Origin: an uncultured Anaerolineales bacterium
GTDB taxonomy: Bacteria > Chloroflexota > Anaerolineae > Anaerolineales > Villigracilaceae
Assembly (NCBI GenBank): GCA_949319575.1
Contig: CASGHD010000183.1
Location: forward strand, 1 to 43,339
Direction: 5' to 3'
DNA length: 43,339 bases
Positions 7,823 through 16,439 of the stretch are shown here, one piece after another. Position 1 is the stretch's first letter; each line of letters begins with the position of its first letter. A model generated the notes under the pieces. The model was not told the DNA's origin. It was given only the letters and a program-made list of their open reading frames with translations, and searched no databases. The position numbers and the translations under genes are program-made.

Positions 7823-8632
7823 ATGTCGAACAAACAACAACATCCTAATTTACTGTCGCAAGGCGTGTTTATTTTCGTATACCTTGCCGTGTTAACCGCG
7901 CTGGAATTCTTTGTCGCGGTCACCTTCAACTCGGTTGCGATCCTAGTGGCTGTGGCAGTCGTCAAAGGCGCCCTCGTGCTTTGGTATTACATGCACGTGA
8001 ACAAGCTGAGCGAAGGCGACGAAAGTAGCCACGAATCATACGCCTACAAGAGCGGAACCAATCGCCTGGGCTTGTGGCTTTTCCTCGTCTCTGACTCGTT
8101 CGTGTTCGGCGGCTTGATGGTCATGCGCCTCAGCCTGCTGGGTATGACCCGCCCGGACTTGAGCCAAACCCTCGGGTTCTTTGTGACCGCCGTGCTTCTC
8201 ATCTCGTCGTTCTTCATGAACCGCGGCGAGGTCGAACTACATAATGGTAACCGCCAGGGATTCTTGCGCAACACCATGATCACCTTTGTGCTAGGCTTGT
8301 TCTTCCTGTTGGGAGTAATCATCGTTGAGTGGCATGCAGTGCCTGCCATCGCCGAGCCGATCCTTCACTTGTTCGGCGAACCGGAGGGGAAACCGTTGTT
8401 GACCGCATCGTCGGGTCCCGCCGGCGCGGCGTTTTTCATGATGACCGGTATGCACGCCTTCCACGTTCTCACAGGCTTGATCCTCCTCGTGATCGTTTGG
8501 ATCAACGGAAAAAAAGGCTTGTACGACGAGAAGCAATACCCGGTCGAAGCCGCCGCGGTGTACTGGCACTTCATCGACTTAGTGTGGATATTCTTCTACC
8601 CGGCGCTCTACCTGATCGGAACAGCGGTCTAG
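7823..8632 (+). CDS. coxC: Fused cytochrome c oxidase subunits IV and III
   Basis: The 269 residues read as two subunits in one chain. Residues about 1-85 resemble the small bacterial subunit IV: two to three helices ending with VVKGALVLWYYMHV. From about residue 95 the chain is subunit III: NRLGLWLFLVSDSFVFGG, several helices, MTGMHAFHVLTG and the ending YWHFIDLVWIFFYPALYL. Subunit III stabilises subunit I and its proton uptake. The usual order is separate coxC and coxD genes; here the IV-like part comes first. It follows coxA by 22 bases. Subunit III identity is firm; assignment of the first part rests on size, topology and the WYYMH motif. Confidence 0.9.
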   Translation: MSNKQQHPNLLSQGVFIFVYLAVLTALEFFVAVTFNSVAILVAVAVVKGALVLWYYMHVNKLSEGDESSHESYAYKSGTNRLGLWLFLVSDSFVFGGLMVMRLSLLGMTRPDLSQTLGFFVTAVLLISSFFMNRGEVELHNGNRQGFLRNTMITFVLGLFFLLGVIIVEWHAVPAIAEPILHLFGEPEGKPLLTASSGPAGAAFFMMTGMHAFHVLTGLILLVIVWINGKKGLYDEKQYPVEAAAVYWHFIDLVWIFFYPALYLIGTAV

Positions 8633-8681
8633 CACGGAGGTCGAACGCCGCCATCTTCGGCGGTTCAACACAGATTGAGCG

Positions 8682-8714
8682 CGGGGCGACCAGCAAGAGG
8701 GTCGCCCCGTTTTT
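8682..8714 (+). terminator. Intrinsic terminator or attenuator inside the oxidase cluster
   Basis: A perfect 10-bp GC-rich stem (CGGGGCGACC at 8682-8691 with 8700-8709) and five Ts separate the structural subunits from the assembly genes. A second hairpin, with arms near 8643-8652 and 8658-8665 and a TCTTC loop, lies just upstream. Transcript levels of assembly factors may therefore be lower than those of subunits. Confidence 0.85.
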
Positions 8715-8731
8715 GCTGAAAGGTCAAATAC

Positions 8732-9340
8732 ATGGATCGAAAAATTCTAGTAGCGGGAATCGGAACGCTCCTCCTGCTTATCGCGATCATCACTGCCGTG
8801 CTACTCTTCGGCAAACCGGATCAATTTCGCGGCACATATTACGTCGAGCCATACCCGGTGGCTGGCGAGATTGAATTAACTCGCGCCGATGGCTCCGTAT
8901 TTAAGTTAAGCGAGGAGCGAGGCGGCGTTGTATTGCTGTTCTTTGGGTACACATCCTGCCCGGATGTATGCCCCACCACGCTTGCAGATATGAAACTAGC
9001 CATCGAAGCGTTGAAGCCCGCGGAGGCGGAACAGATCAAAGTTATCTTTATAACCGTTGACCCCGCGCGCGACACGCCAGAGCGCGTTCAGGAATACGTG
9101 GATCATTTCAGTACGTCGTTCATCGGCTTGAGCGGCGAAGAGTCTGAATTAACGAAAGTTTGGAGCGACTACGGCATCTTTCGAGAGGTTATGGAGAGCG
9201 AATCTGCCACAGGATATCTCGTCAACCATACGGCGCGGATCTTGCTGATCGACCGCAACGGCGACCTGCGCATCTCGTTTCCGTACGACGCGCCGGTGGA
9301 GGATATCATCCACGACTTGAAATTGGCGCTCAAGGAATAA
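8732..9340 (+). CDS. SCO1/SenC-family copper chaperone
   Basis: This 202-residue protein has one N-terminal membrane anchor (about 4-26) and a thioredoxin-fold domain facing outward. The Cu-binding pair Cys76 and Cys80 lies in GYTSCPDVCPTTLADM, and the third ligand His166 is in NHTARILLIDRNG. SCO proteins reduce and metallate the CuA site of subunit II, fitting its place just after the oxidase subunits. AAAGG precedes the ATG. It follows a strong terminator hairpin, so it may rely on read-through or its own promoter. Confidence 0.95.
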   Translation: MDRKILVAGIGTLLLLIAIITAVLLFGKPDQFRGTYYVEPYPVAGEIELTRADGSVFKLSEERGGVVLLFFGYTSCPDVCPTTLADMKLAIEALKPAEAEQIKVIFITVDPARDTPERVQEYVDHFSTSFIGLSGEESELTKVWSDYGIFREVMESESATGYLVNHTARILLIDRNGDLRISFPYDAPVEDIIHDLKLALKE

Positions 9341-9341
9341 C

Positions 9342-9839
9342 ATGGAAATCAAAAAGATTTACCTCAAGCGGATCGGGATTTCGTTGTTGCTGGGCTTGCT
9401 GATCGGCGTTGCTCTCACTGAAACGCCCATCTTTTTTCTAGGACAGGCAACCCGCGCTCCGCAAGAGATCGCCCTGACCATACCCAACGGAACGTCGGAG
9501 CAGGTGGCGCGCGGCGAACAGCCCCCATCCATCCCAACGGATATGATGTTTGTGGTGGGCGATACGTTGATCGTCAACAATGAAGATGTAGTCGACCATA
9601 AACTTGGTCCCCTGTGGATTCCCGCAAAGGCATCTGCCCGCTTGTCTTTCAACCAGAAGGAAAGCCTCACGTATGAATGCACGTTTCAATCGGGGGATTA
9701 CTTCGGGCTTGAGGTGCGCGACGCATTGACGCCATATACGCATCTCGTTGGAATCCTCGGTACCGGCATGCCGCTTGCCGTGCTGATCGCGTTGTACAGC
9801 CTCGTCATGCCGGTGAAAAAAGAACATGCTCCCGCGTAG
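9342..9839 (+). CDS. Membrane-anchored cupredoxin-like protein of the oxidase cluster
   Basis: This 165-residue protein has an N-terminal hydrophobic helix (about 12-34), an outer domain and a C-terminal helix (about 136-156), so it is anchored at both ends. The middle resembles a cupredoxin beta-sandwich: VGDTLIVNNEDVVDHKLGP followed by YECTFQSGDYFGLEV. His86 and Cys113 fall where cupredoxins bind copper, but the later His and Met ligands are not visible, so a classic type 1 site is doubtful. Its position between sco and surf1 suggests help in oxidase assembly or copper delivery. The start overlaps an AAGGAA Shine-Dalgarno just after the sco stop. Function is inference. Confidence 0.75.
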   Translation: MEIKKIYLKRIGISLLLGLLIGVALTETPIFFLGQATRAPQEIALTIPNGTSEQVARGEQPPSIPTDMMFVVGDTLIVNNEDVVDHKLGPLWIPAKASARLSFNQKESLTYECTFQSGDYFGLEVRDALTPYTHLVGILGTGMPLAVLIALYSLVMPVKKEHAPA

Positions 9840-10572
9840 GATGTTCAGCCGCAAGTGGCGGCTGACAACCATCATTGTGTTTGCCGGAACGCTGGTTTTG
9901 ACCCGCCTGGGCATCTGGCAATTAGATCGACTGGAAACTCGGCGCGCCGATAACGCGCAATACATTGAAATGCAATCTGTGAATCGCCTCGATCTCAACG
10001 TTGAAATCCCAGGATCATTTGATGGGATGAAAGATCGCGCGGTGGCGGTGATTGGCGAATATGATTTTGCGAATCAAGTCGCGGTGCGGAACCAGGTTCA
10101 TGGCGACCAGTACGGATACCATCTGTTCACCCCGCTTCAATTCGACGGGACGGCTGTTCTCGTCGACCGTGGCTGGATTCCCGCCGACGGGAACGACGCG
10201 CCGGAAGACTGGCGCAAGTACGACGAGCCCGGCGCGCTCAACGTCGCGGGGTGGATTCAGCCGGGGAATGGCAAGCCAGCCTTCGGCGGAATCCCCGACG
10301 CGCTTCCGCAGGATGGTTCCCCGCTCGAATTTTGGATCAACCCCGACGTGGCAAATATCGCCCGTCAATTGCCGTATCCGATCCTGCCGGTGTACATCCA
10401 GCCGGCGGCAGATCCATCCGATCTTACGCCGCCGATCGCGCCGGCGCAGCCTGAAAAAGATTTGACAGAAGGTTCGCACTTTGGGTATGCTATGCAGTGG
10501 TTCACGTTTGCGGCGTTGTTGTTTTTTGGCTATCCATATTTTATAAAGAAACAGGATTCACTTTCCAAATGA
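9826..10572 (+). CDS. SURF1-family oxidase assembly protein
   Basis: The 248 residues have the SURF1 layout: an N-terminal helix leading into RLGIWQLDRLETRRADN, a soluble loop with VRNQVHGDQYGYHLFTPL and VLVDRGWIP, and a C-terminal helix (YAMQWFTFAALLFFGYPYF). SURF1 assists insertion of heme a into subunit I. It overlaps the cupredoxin-like gene by 14 bases; a second ATG at 9841 is an alternative start and would give a five-residue shorter protein. The stop overlaps the next ATG (ATGA), showing tight coupling to heme A/O synthesis. Confidence 0.92.
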   Translation: MLPRRMFSRKWRLTTIIVFAGTLVLTRLGIWQLDRLETRRADNAQYIEMQSVNRLDLNVEIPGSFDGMKDRAVAVIGEYDFANQVAVRNQVHGDQYGYHLFTPLQFDGTAVLVDRGWIPADGNDAPEDWRKYDEPGALNVAGWIQPGNGKPAFGGIPDALPQDGSPLEFWINPDVANIARQLPYPILPVYIQPAADPSDLTPPIAPAQPEKDLTEGSHFGYAMQWFTFAALLFFGYPYFIKKQDSLSK

Positions 10573-11885
10573 AATTCACCCTTCGTTCCTCGTTTGCGCG
10601 TTATGTCGTGACGCTTTTCGTTTCCGTGATCGCTCTCACCGTGGCTGGGCGCATCGTTACTCTTTCTGACGCCGCGCAATTCTGCGCAGGCTGGCCCCTG
10701 TGCGTTCCCTCCGCGCCGGTGGGTTGGTTGAAACTCGCCCATCTTTCGCTGGTCGGCATCGCGTCGATCTTGATGGTCTTTGTTTTTCGTAAAGCGTGGC
10801 GGGAACAACGCTCGCATCGGTTGATCCTTCCGCTTACAACGATTTTAGGCGTGACGTTCTTTGGGCAGGCGCTCGTTGGCGCGATGTTGATCTCGCAATC
10901 GGAAGCGCGGCATTTGTTCGTCTTGCATACGCTGACCACGATCGCGTTGTGGATTTCGCTCATCATGCTGGTGTACGCCTCCGGCGTCAGCGCAGAAACA
11001 GAATCTGTTCTCCCGGTGACCAACAGACTTCAACGCGCCAAAGATTTATTCGCGTTGACGAAGCCGTTGATCGTGGGCTTGCTGTTGATCACGACCTATG
11101 GCGGGCTGGTGATTGGCATGAAGGCAATCCCGTCGTTTTCGCTCACGGTGTGGACGTTGCTCGGCGGGGCGCTTGCGGCTGGCGGTTCCGGCGCGTTGAA
11201 TCAATACATTGACCGCGAACTGGACAGGCGGATGCAGCGCACAGCCAAACGCCCAATGGCAGACGGGCGGTTAACGGACGCGGAAGGTCTCGCGTTTGGA
11301 TTAGGCATGTCGCTGGTTAGTTATTTCATCCTCGCCTGTTTCGTCAACGATCTTGCCGCTCTGCTTTCGCTGGCGGGAATCGCGTACTATGTCATCTTGT
11401 ACAGCATGTGGCTAAAAAAAGCGACGGTGCAAAACATCGTCATCGGCGGAGGGGCGGGGGCGATCCCGCCGATGGTTGGCTATGCCGCCGCCACCGGTCA
11501 TCTCGATTGGACGGCGTGGATCCTCTTCGCCATCATCTTCATGTGGACGCCTCCGCACTTTTGGGCGCTTGCCATCGTGCGCATGAAAGATTACGAGCAC
11601 GCCGGCGTGCCGATGATGCCCGTTGTGCGCGGAGAAATGGAAACGCGCAGGCAGATTTTCGTGTACACCATCGAACTGGTGATTGTCACATTGTTGTTGC
11701 CGATCCTCAACCTGGCTGGAACTTTTTATCTGGTCTCGTCGCTTGTGCTGGGCGGCGCGTTGTTATATGCCGCATGGAAGGTTTGGAGAACAGGCGGAAA
11801 TAAACTTGCCTGGCGCATGTACAAGTGGTCGAGTAGTTATCTCGTGTTCATCTTTGTAGCCATCATGATCGATTCGGTGTTATGA
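10569..11885 (+). CDS. ctaB: Half-size heme A synthase (CtaA/COX15) fused to heme O synthase (CtaB)
   Basis: The 438 residues join two enzymes. Residues about 1-145 form four helices like one half of CtaA/COX15, with His58 and His120 as candidate heme ligands and a cysteine pair in FCAGWPLC (Cys39, Cys45) like that of CtaA. Residues about 150-438 are protoheme IX farnesyltransferase: ALTKPLIVGLLL, the polyprenyl-diphosphate motif NQYIDRELDRRM (Asn211, Asp215, Asp219), AKRPM and WTPPHFWALAI. Ordinary CtaA has eight helices; compact four-helix forms are known in some archaea. The ATG at 10569 overlaps the SURF1 stop and is preferred to an upstream in-frame GTG lying inside surf1. Together the two halves could convert heme b to heme a, which the caa3 enzyme needs. 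Confidence 0.9.
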   Translation: MKFTLRSSFARYVVTLFVSVIALTVAGRIVTLSDAAQFCAGWPLCVPSAPVGWLKLAHLSLVGIASILMVFVFRKAWREQRSHRLILPLTTILGVTFFGQALVGAMLISQSEARHLFVLHTLTTIALWISLIMLVYASGVSAETESVLPVTNRLQRAKDLFALTKPLIVGLLLITTYGGLVIGMKAIPSFSLTVWTLLGGALAAGGSGALNQYIDRELDRRMQRTAKRPMADGRLTDAEGLAFGLGMSLVSYFILACFVNDLAALLSLAGIAYYVILYSMWLKKATVQNIVIGGGAGAIPPMVGYAAATGHLDWTAWILFAIIFMWTPPHFWALAIVRMKDYEHAGVPMMPVVRGEMETRRQIFVYTIELVIVTLLLPILNLAGTFYLVSSLVLGGALLYAAWKVWRTGGNKLAWRMYKWSSSYLVFIFVAIMIDSVL

Positions 11886-13441
11886 AGCAACAGAAGCCGA
11901 TCACGCGCGAGGGATGGTCAAAGATCATCCTTGTTCTCGCCATAGCGCTTGGCGCGTATTTGCGGTTTCATCCAGCCATGCAAGCCGGGTTCGCCATCAA
12001 TGATGGCGGTATGTTTGCCGTCATGGTGGACGACCTCAAAGCGAACGGCTTTGCCCTTCCAAAATTTACGACATATAACCATCTCAATATCCCGTATGCC
12101 TACCCTCCGCTCGGGTTTTATCTCGGAGCGTTGGCGTCGGTTATGTTCGGCTGGGATGCGACCCGGGTTGTGCAGTGGGCGCCGGCTTTTTTTGCGACGC
12201 TGTCGATCCCCGCGTTTTACTTCCTTTCCCTGCAACTGTTGAAAAATAAATTCCACGCGGCGGTTTCGACCATGTTCTTTGCCTTCATGCCGCGCGCGCT
12301 GTGGTGGTTTGTGATGGGCGGCGGGCTGACGCGCAGTCCCGGTCAATTTTTCATGTTGCTCGCGCTGTTCTTTGTGGTTCGCTTGTACGAGGAGAACCGT
12401 CGTTCCGATATTTTCCTCGCGGGAATCTTCGGCGGGCTGGCGGTGATGAGTCACCCGGAAGCGGCGGCGCATACATTTGTCTCCGCGATCTTTTTATGGC
12501 TCATGCTTTCACGCGCGCGCGCGGCGTTCATCCATTCGATACTTGTCGGCATTATCGTGGCGGTCGTTTCCGCGCCGTGGTGGGCGTCGGTCATTTCGTA
12601 TCATGGGATTGCTCCGTTGCTGAACGGCGCGGCGACCGGCGCCAAATTTGCGGCGGTGTTCAACCTGCTCTTCTTTGTGTTTACGGAGGAACCCTACGCG
12701 ACGGTGATCGCCGTCCTCGGCTTGATCGGGATCGCCCACCGCCTCGTCCGACGGGACTACCTGCTTCCGTTGTGGATGGCGATTCCCTTCTTCATCGAGG
12801 GGCGGAGCGCGGCGGGCCCTGCCGCGATTCCGCTGGCGATGCTTGCCGCGCTGGGGCTTGTGGAAGTCATCCTACCGGCGTTACAGCCGTCCCTTGCGAA
12901 AGACGCGGAGGTTTCATCCACAGAGCGAAACGTTTTCATCTATCTCGTCCTCTATCTGATATTTTCCACTTTTCAATTCGGTTTACAGTTATCCGCCGCA
13001 ACGCTCTATCCGCCGGATGAAGAGGCGATGCGCTGGGTTCGAGAGAATACGCCGGACGATTCGCGCTTTATTGTTTTGACCGGCGCAACTTCGGTTTCGT
13101 GTGATTCGGTGATGGAATGGTTCCCGGCGATCAGCGGCAGGAAAAGTTTGTTCACCGTGCAAGGTACTGAATGGACAAAGGGCGCAGGCTTCAACGATTA
13201 CGTCCGCTCGACGTATGGCGCGCAAGCATGCTTATCGAACAGCGATGTCGCTTGTCTTGATGGCGCTGCGAGTCGCGCGGACTATGATTATCTTTATGTC
13301 TCGAAGATTCTGCGCGTGAACAATTGCAGTCCGCTTGCGCCTCAGCGGGAGTTTCCGTATTTTGTGGAGAGTCTCAAATTAGATTCGGGGTTCGATGTTG
13401 TTTATGAAACAGACGGAGTTTTGATTTCGCGGCAGAAATAA
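11882..13441 (+). CDS. Polytopic membrane protein, GT-C glycosyltransferase-like
   Basis: This 519-residue protein has about ten hydrophobic helices and a soluble C-terminal part. The first outer loop carries acidic residues (INDGGMF with Asp41, then VDDL at 50-52) and an aromatic PYAYPPLGFY stretch, the pattern of GT-C enzymes that transfer sugars from polyprenyl-phosphate donors. The C-terminal part begins near YPPDEEAMRWVRENTP. Its ATG overlaps the ctaB stop (ATGA), so it is co-translated with the oxidase cluster although its likely role lies with surface glycans. Acceptor and donor are unknown. Confidence 0.75.
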   Translation: MKQQKPITREGWSKIILVLAIALGAYLRFHPAMQAGFAINDGGMFAVMVDDLKANGFALPKFTTYNHLNIPYAYPPLGFYLGALASVMFGWDATRVVQWAPAFFATLSIPAFYFLSLQLLKNKFHAAVSTMFFAFMPRALWWFVMGGGLTRSPGQFFMLLALFFVVRLYEENRRSDIFLAGIFGGLAVMSHPEAAAHTFVSAIFLWLMLSRARAAFIHSILVGIIVAVVSAPWWASVISYHGIAPLLNGAATGAKFAAVFNLLFFVFTEEPYATVIAVLGLIGIAHRLVRRDYLLPLWMAIPFFIEGRSAAGPAAIPLAMLAALGLVEVILPALQPSLAKDAEVSSTERNVFIYLVLYLIFSTFQFGLQLSAATLYPPDEEAMRWVRENTPDDSRFIVLTGATSVSCDSVMEWFPAISGRKSLFTVQGTEWTKGAGFNDYVRSTYGAQACLSNSDVACLDGAASRADYDYLYVSKILRVNNCSPLAPQREFPYFVESLKLDSGFDVVYETDGVLISRQK

Positions 13442-13573
13442 TTACTCACCTTGCGCAATGTCATTCTGAGCGGAGCAAAGAATCTTCGTCACGGTCTAAG
13501 AGACCCTTCGCTATCGCTCAGGGTGACATGCCTTATGGTTTAAAGGATTAAAGTGCGTAAGGTGAGATAATTA
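13439..13573. repeat. Nested inverted repeat between convergent genes
   Basis: Outer arms TAATTACTCACCTTGCGCA and TGCGTAAGGTGAGATAATTA enclose inner arms TGTCATTCTGAGCG (13459-13472) and CGCTCAGGGTGACA (13515-13528). The inner unit is the widely dispersed GTCATTCTGAG..GGGTGACA repeat type. The whole lies exactly between two convergent stops and includes both stop codons, so it could fold in either transcript and serve as a two-way terminator. Confidence 0.8.
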
Positions 13574-15031
13574 CTTGCGTTGGAAGATGACGGCTACGGG
13601 GTCTTCATACAAAACTATCCAGCCGCTCTCTTGTTCCAGTTGATTCGCCAAAGGCGCATCCGCAGGGATGATCGTCCACGTAATTTGATATTGATCCAGG
13701 AGTTCGCGCCAATTCTTGTTGGTTGATATGATTGCTTCATAGTCGCGCGTTACTTCGCCCGTTAGGTCGGCGGCGCTGTCTGTGAAGGTTTTTTGCGGAT
13801 GGAGATTTAGCTCAAGATAGCCGCCCCAATTCAGGTCGTTGAACATGCGTCCGTTTTGCGGGTTGGATTTCAACCACTTGACGGCTTGAACGGGGAAGGC
13901 TTCAGGGGCGAACTGATAAAACGAATTTGAACCGGGCGAGAGAAGTATGAACATTCCTGCTACGGCGATCACAAGGGGAGGGTAGATCGTTTTATAACTG
14001 TCGCCTTCGATATTGGAAAGCGCTTTTTCGAATCGGCTTAATAGCGGGATGTTTTTGAAACCCGCTAACGCCTCGACCAGCACGAAGGGCGCGACAATCC
14101 CGTAGAGTTGAATATTGCGGAAAGACATCAAGCTCATGGCGGTAAAACCTGCCAGGAGAAGGGCTTGTCCGCTGGAGAATTTATTTTGTTTGACTGCCAA
14201 TAGAAAGATCGAGAAGATGATCAATAAGAAAATAACGCGCAATTCGGAAAGTTGAAAATTTGGCGGATTTGCCTCGACCATTCGAGACATTAGATATTGG
14301 TTGTTGACAAACCCCACGATGCGGAACCACGACCCAGCGCCGCCGGGGTTGAGTAGACTGGCGGCGCTGGACAGGGCTAACGCTGCCCAGATCTTTTTGC
14401 CTGTGGAGAGAACGCCTTCCTTGTTAAGAAGATAGTCCATGGTCCAGCCGGCGGCAAGGGCGAATAAAACGAGAATACCCGCGATGAATATGCCGTGAAA
14501 GTTGCTCCAAAAAGCCATCAGTAGGGGGAAGCGCCAGATGGAAATACTTTCACCGCGCCGCAGGCGGTCAGCCCATATGAGCCAGAGCGCTAGAAGAGCC
14601 ATCGAAAATAGATGGGGGCGAATTGCCCAGTTGAGCGACGTGGCGGCGGCTCCCCATGTGACGATGAAGAGAGTTGGCAGTCGCAACGAATAGCGCGAAG
14701 CGAGATAGCGGTAGAGAATGAAAAACGTGGATGAGAGCAGGATGGCGGCGAGAAGGACCAGCCCCGGTAATCCTGCGATGTTGTAAACAAGGCGGTACGC
14801 TACTTGTGAAAGCCATTCGTGCGAGACATAAGGCTGTCCCTCATAAGGATAGATAAGAGGTTCTGTCGACGGGATGCGGCCTTCTGAGAGGATCAATCCG
14901 CCAAAGGTTAAATGACGCGAAAGGTCGCCGTCTAAATTGATCATGCGTCTGCCAAGCAGGAGAACTGCCGCAAATATTGCCGCGAAGAAGATGTCCTGAA
15001 GGCGCGGTAAAAATCTCAAACCTCGGTTCAT
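13571..15031 (-). CDS. Polytopic membrane protein, GT-C-like, function unknown
   Basis: The 486 residues form about ten helices with a short outer C-terminal domain. The first loop has INLDGDLSRHLTFG (Asp34, Asp36, His40) and YVSHEWLSQ (71-76), acidic/histidine positions like the catalytic loop of GT-C enzymes, but the set does not match a family I can name. The last 120 residues look soluble (LNWGGYLELNLHPQKTFTD). It lies nine bases after the GT2 gene and is the last gene of the minus-strand glycan block. Confidence 0.7.
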   Translation of the reverse strand: MNRGLRFLPRLQDIFFAAIFAAVLLLGRRMINLDGDLSRHLTFGGLILSEGRIPSTEPLIYPYEGQPYVSHEWLSQVAYRLVYNIAGLPGLVLLAAILLSSTFFILYRYLASRYSLRLPTLFIVTWGAAATSLNWAIRPHLFSMALLALWLIWADRLRRGESISIWRFPLLMAFWSNFHGIFIAGILVLFALAAGWTMDYLLNKEGVLSTGKKIWAALALSSAASLLNPGGAGSWFRIVGFVNNQYLMSRMVEANPPNFQLSELRVIFLLIIFSIFLLAVKQNKFSSGQALLLAGFTAMSLMSFRNIQLYGIVAPFVLVEALAGFKNIPLLSRFEKALSNIEGDSYKTIYPPLVIAVAGMFILLSPGSNSFYQFAPEAFPVQAVKWLKSNPQNGRMFNDLNWGGYLELNLHPQKTFTDSAADLTGEVTRDYEAIISTNKNWRELLDQYQITWTIIPADAPLANQLEQESGWIVLYEDPVAVIFQRK

Positions 15032-15040
15032 TGGATTCGC

Positions 15041-16195
15041 CTATTTGAGTTTGGTATTGAGAATACTGATGAAGAAGCTGGTAAAGAGAATTTGGAATCC
15101 CAGCGCGAACAAAACCGCGCCGGGTATGACGAGGCGCATCGAAAAGGTGGGATCAATAGTTCCGAAACGATTCTCGCCCCAGTAAACGACTGCCGCCAGC
15201 GAGCTGAGAAAGCCAAGCAGGATCATCCCTGCGCCGGCGACGAGTCCCTGCTCGAGTCCGACTCGGCTCAGAAGCCTGTCGGTGGATTCGTCTCGCGGAA
15301 GAAGGCTTGAATTGACCCCGAAGATATACGTGAGAAGAGAGAAAAGGACAGACTGAACGCCGATGATTGTTAGTAGCGACGAGTATGTTAGGGTGTTAAT
15401 GTCGAGATTGACGCGCCCAATATGGATGGGACCGAAGAGCAGTGGAGTAGAGAGAAGTATGCCTAATGCGGCTAACGCAATGCCGGGGTAGAAGAAAAGC
15501 CATTTAGGGCTGTAAAGCAGAAGGAATTTAAGATGCCGCCAGCCGTCGGACCAAGTTCGTAAATGCGGCGGTCGCGTGCGTCCGTCTGGTCGTAGAATCG
15601 CGGGGACTTCTGTGATCTTTAGCCCGCGCATGGCGGCTTTGACTGCCATCTCGCTGGCAAATTCCATGCCGGTGGTTTGCAAGTCGAGCGCAAGGATCGC
15701 GCTCTTCCGGAATCCGCGCAAGCCACAGTGAAAATCTCCGATGTCGCTCTTGAAGAATAGGCGGGCGGTAAAACTCAAGACCGGGTTGCCCAAGTACCGG
15801 TGCAAGAATGGCATGGCGCCAGGCAAGATGCCGCCTTTGAAGCGATTGCCCATTACAAGATCCGCCCCGTTCTTTAATGCGTCTACGAAAGGCTGGAGGT
15901 TTGTGAAATCGTAACTATCATCGGCATCACCCATAATCATGAATTCATTTTCAGCCGCGAGGATTCCGCCCAGCAACGCGCTGCCATATCCTTTAGTTGG
16001 AACGTCTACGACCCGCGCCCCGGCTTGCCGGGCAATGTCTTGCGAACCATCCGTTGAGCCGTTATCCGCAACGAGAATTTCGCCTTCGATGCCATGCTCG
16101 GATAGAAATTGGCGCGCCTTGCGAATGCACGTTTCCAGCGTTTCGGCTTCGTTGAGACAGGGCATGAGGATCGATAGACGGAATGCGCGATTCAT
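15041..16195 (-). CDS. GT2 glycosyltransferase, dolichyl-phosphate mannose synthase-like
   Basis: The 384 residues start with a GT-A domain: SILMPCLNEAETL, VADNGSTDGSQ and the metal site MGDADDSYDF, then MGNRFKGG and FHCGLRGFRK, all typical of polyprenyl-phosphate sugar synthases. About four helices follow from residue 230, making it membrane-anchored. Such enzymes load a sugar onto undecaprenyl phosphate, making the donors used by GT-C enzymes like those encoded beside it. Five genes run in the same direction here, so one pathway making or modifying surface polysaccharide or glycoprotein is likely. Specific sugar unknown. Confidence 0.88.
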   Translation of the reverse strand: MNRAFRLSILMPCLNEAETLETCIRKARQFLSEHGIEGEILVADNGSTDGSQDIARQAGARVVDVPTKGYGSALLGGILAAENEFMIMGDADDSYDFTNLQPFVDALKNGADLVMGNRFKGGILPGAMPFLHRYLGNPVLSFTARLFFKSDIGDFHCGLRGFRKSAILALDLQTTGMEFASEMAVKAAMRGLKITEVPAILRPDGRTRPPHLRTWSDGWRHLKFLLLYSPKWLFFYPGIALAALGILLSTPLLFGPIHIGRVNLDINTLTYSSLLTIIGVQSVLFSLLTYIFGVNSSLLPRDESTDRLLSRVGLEQGLVAGAGMILLGFLSSLAAVVYWGENRFGTIDPTFSMRLVIPGAVLFALGFQILFTSFFISILNTKLK

Positions 16196-16439
16196 TCCCC
16201 TATTCTACCTGCTTTAAATTATGGTGAAGAGTAGATACTTGGAGCGTATGATGGTTGTCGCAAAGTCCGTGGACAGGGTTATAGCGGCAAAATGAAAATT
16301 TAACGCGAATACTTCGACAAGCTCAGCGCAAGTGACGCGAATAGAACACAATAAAATTCGCGCAATTCGCTCATTAGCGTTAAGAACTTGCTGATTTTGT
16401 GCAAGCCATGGGGGCGTAAAGAATGATGAAATCGCCTTT
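16196..16439. other. Spacer with repeat fragments
   Basis: No gene is supported. A CTTCGACAAGCTCAGCGCAAGTG unit (16312-16334) belongs to the same dispersed family as parts of 3755-3782 and 38491-38512. Short AATTCGC / GCGAATT words surround it. Confidence 0.6.

Noticed and set aside
10497..10568. GTG start giving a longer CtaAB protein
   Set aside because: It lies inside surf1; the ATG at 10569 overlaps the surf1 stop in the usual ATGA way and begins the first helix properly.
12301..13020. 239-residue frame in another frame of the 11882 gene
   Set aside because: Arg- and Gly-rich shadow without hydrophobic pattern; the main frame has clear membrane segments.
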